Part shown: positions 4,776 through 5,792 of the stretch, piece by piece
How the letters are laid out: each line of letters starts with the position of its first letter
Numbering within the stretch: the stretch's first letter is position 1
The notes under the pieces: model-generated
The model's input: only the letters and a program-made list of their open reading frames with translations
Told to the model about the DNA's origin: nothing
The model's database searches: none
From: an uncultured Clostridia bacterium
GTDB lineage: Bacteria; Bacillota; Clostridia; HGM11514
Direction of reading: 5' to 3'
DNA: 5,792 bases
Assembly (NCBI GenBank): GCA_934489915.1
Contig: CAKSSZ010000105.1
Location: forward strand, 1-5,792
Position numbers and translations under genes: made by a program

Positions 4776-5792
4776 CTAACAAAATACAATTTTCCAGGTA
4801 AAAGCATGAGGACGCAATTCATATTTTTCCTCCGGCTCCGGCCCACAGGACGCACTGCCGATCGGACGCATCTTATAATCCACATAAAGCTGCTTTCGTT
4901 CAATCCGTTCCAATTCGTCAAAATGACGGGCGGCAGTTAAATTTTCCAAAGTAAAATCATGGCAGGAAAAAGAAAAATTTCCCATCACAGTTAGGCTCAA
5001 ATCTCCTCCACTGATGCAAAGCAACCGGCAATCCTCATGATTGCCCGTTTCCTGCGGTACATCATACAGAAAATTCAACTGAGAAATATCATTCTGCCAG
5101 TTTCCGAAATGAGCATTTGCCTTACGATCGGCATAACTGTCTCCCGGTCCTCTCCCATACCAGCTGCATTGCTGATATGCCTCCGGCAAATCCAGCCGAA
5201 TACCAAGCCGAGGCAAATTTTTCGGCAAATTTCCTTGAGGAACTCCATTCACAGATAACGCAATTTCTCCTCCGCACACGGTATAAATCATGGTGATATC
5301 AAACCACCAATATCGCCCCTGCGGCAAAAGCTTTCCGGTAACCTTCATTACAACCCGATCCCCGGTTTGCTCCACCGTCATATTGTGAAATCCGAATTTT
5401 GCCGTATGCACCAAATCAGTTTTCCAATCTCCCATGCATCTGGGAGCATGACCGTATACGCCATCGTTATCCGTATACGCTCTCCAAGCATGGAGCACCA
5501 TCGGGCGGTTCATCAACACCCGTCCCTCTTTTTCCAATCGACAAAGCAATCCCTTGCTCCAAACAGCATGAAACGCATCGCCCGAAACGATGATCTCATC
5601 GCCCGCTTTCCTCACTCGATAAGGAGAGGACGCTACCGGTGGAATTAAAATCGGCTGATCCTGCAATACAAATTCCTTATCTCCCAGGCAACAATCCCCC
5701 TGATAAAATTGAAACCGAGCCGTAACATGGCCTTCAACTCCGCTAATATCCCAGGAAAACGGTAAGGACACCGATTGACGGGGAGCTACCGT
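4776..5792 (-). CDS. lacZ: GH2-family beta-galactosidase, C-terminal part (5' end beyond the window)
   Basis: 338 codons plus a TAG stop (4776-4778) are visible. The frame stays open to the right edge (TVAPRQSVSLPFSW), so the GTG at 5771 is an internal codon, not the start. LacZ-type enzymes are about 1000 residues and hydrolyse terminal beta-galactosides such as lactose; the sugar-binding and GH2 TIM-barrel domains with the catalytic glutamates would lie outside the window. Counting from the first visible residue, 1-45 are the end of the linking beta-sandwich domain. The remainder is the beta-galactosidase small-chain domain (Bgal_small_N type), with WRAYTDND at 103-110 (WRAPTDND in most members), WYGRGPGDSYADRK at 211-224 and a PQETGNHED segment at 246-254. 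YVDYKMRPIGSASCGP at 303-318 corresponds to the region around Trp999 of E. coli LacZ, with Cys in place of Trp, a variant I believe is common outside enterobacteria. There is no signal peptide evidence because the N-terminus is missing. Other GH2 specificities cannot be excluded without the active site. Confidence 0.92.
   Translation of the reverse strand, partial: TVAPRQSVSLPFSWDISGVEGHVTARFQFYQGDCCLGDKEFVLQDQPILIPPVASSPYRVRKAGDEIIVSGDAFHAVWSKGLLCRLEKEGRVLMNRPMVLHAWRAYTDNDGVYGHAPRCMGDWKTDLVHTAKFGFHNMTVEQTGDRVVMKVTGKLLPQGRYWWFDITMIYTVCGGEIALSVNGVPQGNLPKNLPRLGIRLDLPEAYQQCSWYGRGPGDSYADRKANAHFGNWQNDISQLNFLYDVPQETGNHEDCRLLCISGGDLSLTVMGNFSFSCHDFTLENLTAARHFDELERIERKQLYVDYKMRPIGSASCGPEPEEKYELRPHAFTWKIVFC

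Noticed and set aside
5769..5771. GTG at 5771 as the start of a short independent gene
   Set aside because: The frame is open to the window edge and the protein begins in the middle of a GH2 beta-galactosidase domain, so this is an internal codon of a longer gene.

Overview
The window looks like chromosomal DNA of an endospore-forming, Gram-positive Clostridia-type bacterium. It starts inside a gene for an alpha/beta-type small acid-soluble spore protein. Every gene with a visible start has a strong AGGAGG-like ribosome binding site, and base composition is moderate (blocks I counted by hand ranged from about 35 to 65 % G+C). Genus and species cannot be named from this sequence.

Layout, left to right. 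(1) Positions 1-137 hold the 3' end of the spore-protein gene, followed by two small hairpins and a strong intrinsic terminator (194-236). (2) Positions 268-305 hold a sigma-A-type promoter covered by what looks like a tandem pair of ArgR (ARG-box) operators. (3) A tight plus-strand operon follows: argD (acetylornithine aminotransferase), argF (ornithine carbamoyltransferase) and a GNAT-family acetyltransferase, with gaps of 27 and 28 bases. It ends at a terminator hairpin (3015-3049). (4) On the minus strand, converging on that terminator, lie the C-terminal third of a GH2 beta-galactosidase (its 5' part is beyond the right edge) and, downstream of it, a 544-residue secreted multidomain protein. 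That protein has a signal peptide, a probable jelly-roll carbohydrate-binding-like region, an Ig-like domain, an InlB-type 'bacterial repeat' domain and an unrecognised C-terminal domain.

How the genes work together. ArgD makes N-acetylornithine. After deacetylation by an enzyme not encoded here, ArgF converts ornithine to citrulline. The third gene sits where an anaplerotic N-acetylglutamate synthase would make sense, but its substrate cannot be read from sequence. The expected transcript leader of argD is only about 25 bases, so control should act at the promoter, which fits the operators overlapping it. The minus-strand pair suggests galactoside or glycan use, with an intracellular hydrolase next to an exported, possibly glycan-binding protein.

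Most notable points: the tandem ARG boxes, the arginine-linked GNAT enzyme, the mosaic composition of the secreted protein with a break at a domain boundary, and a possible frameshifted tail of the beta-galactosidase. I saw no mobile element, CRISPR array, tRNA or rRNA, and no evidence for a wholly new biological system.
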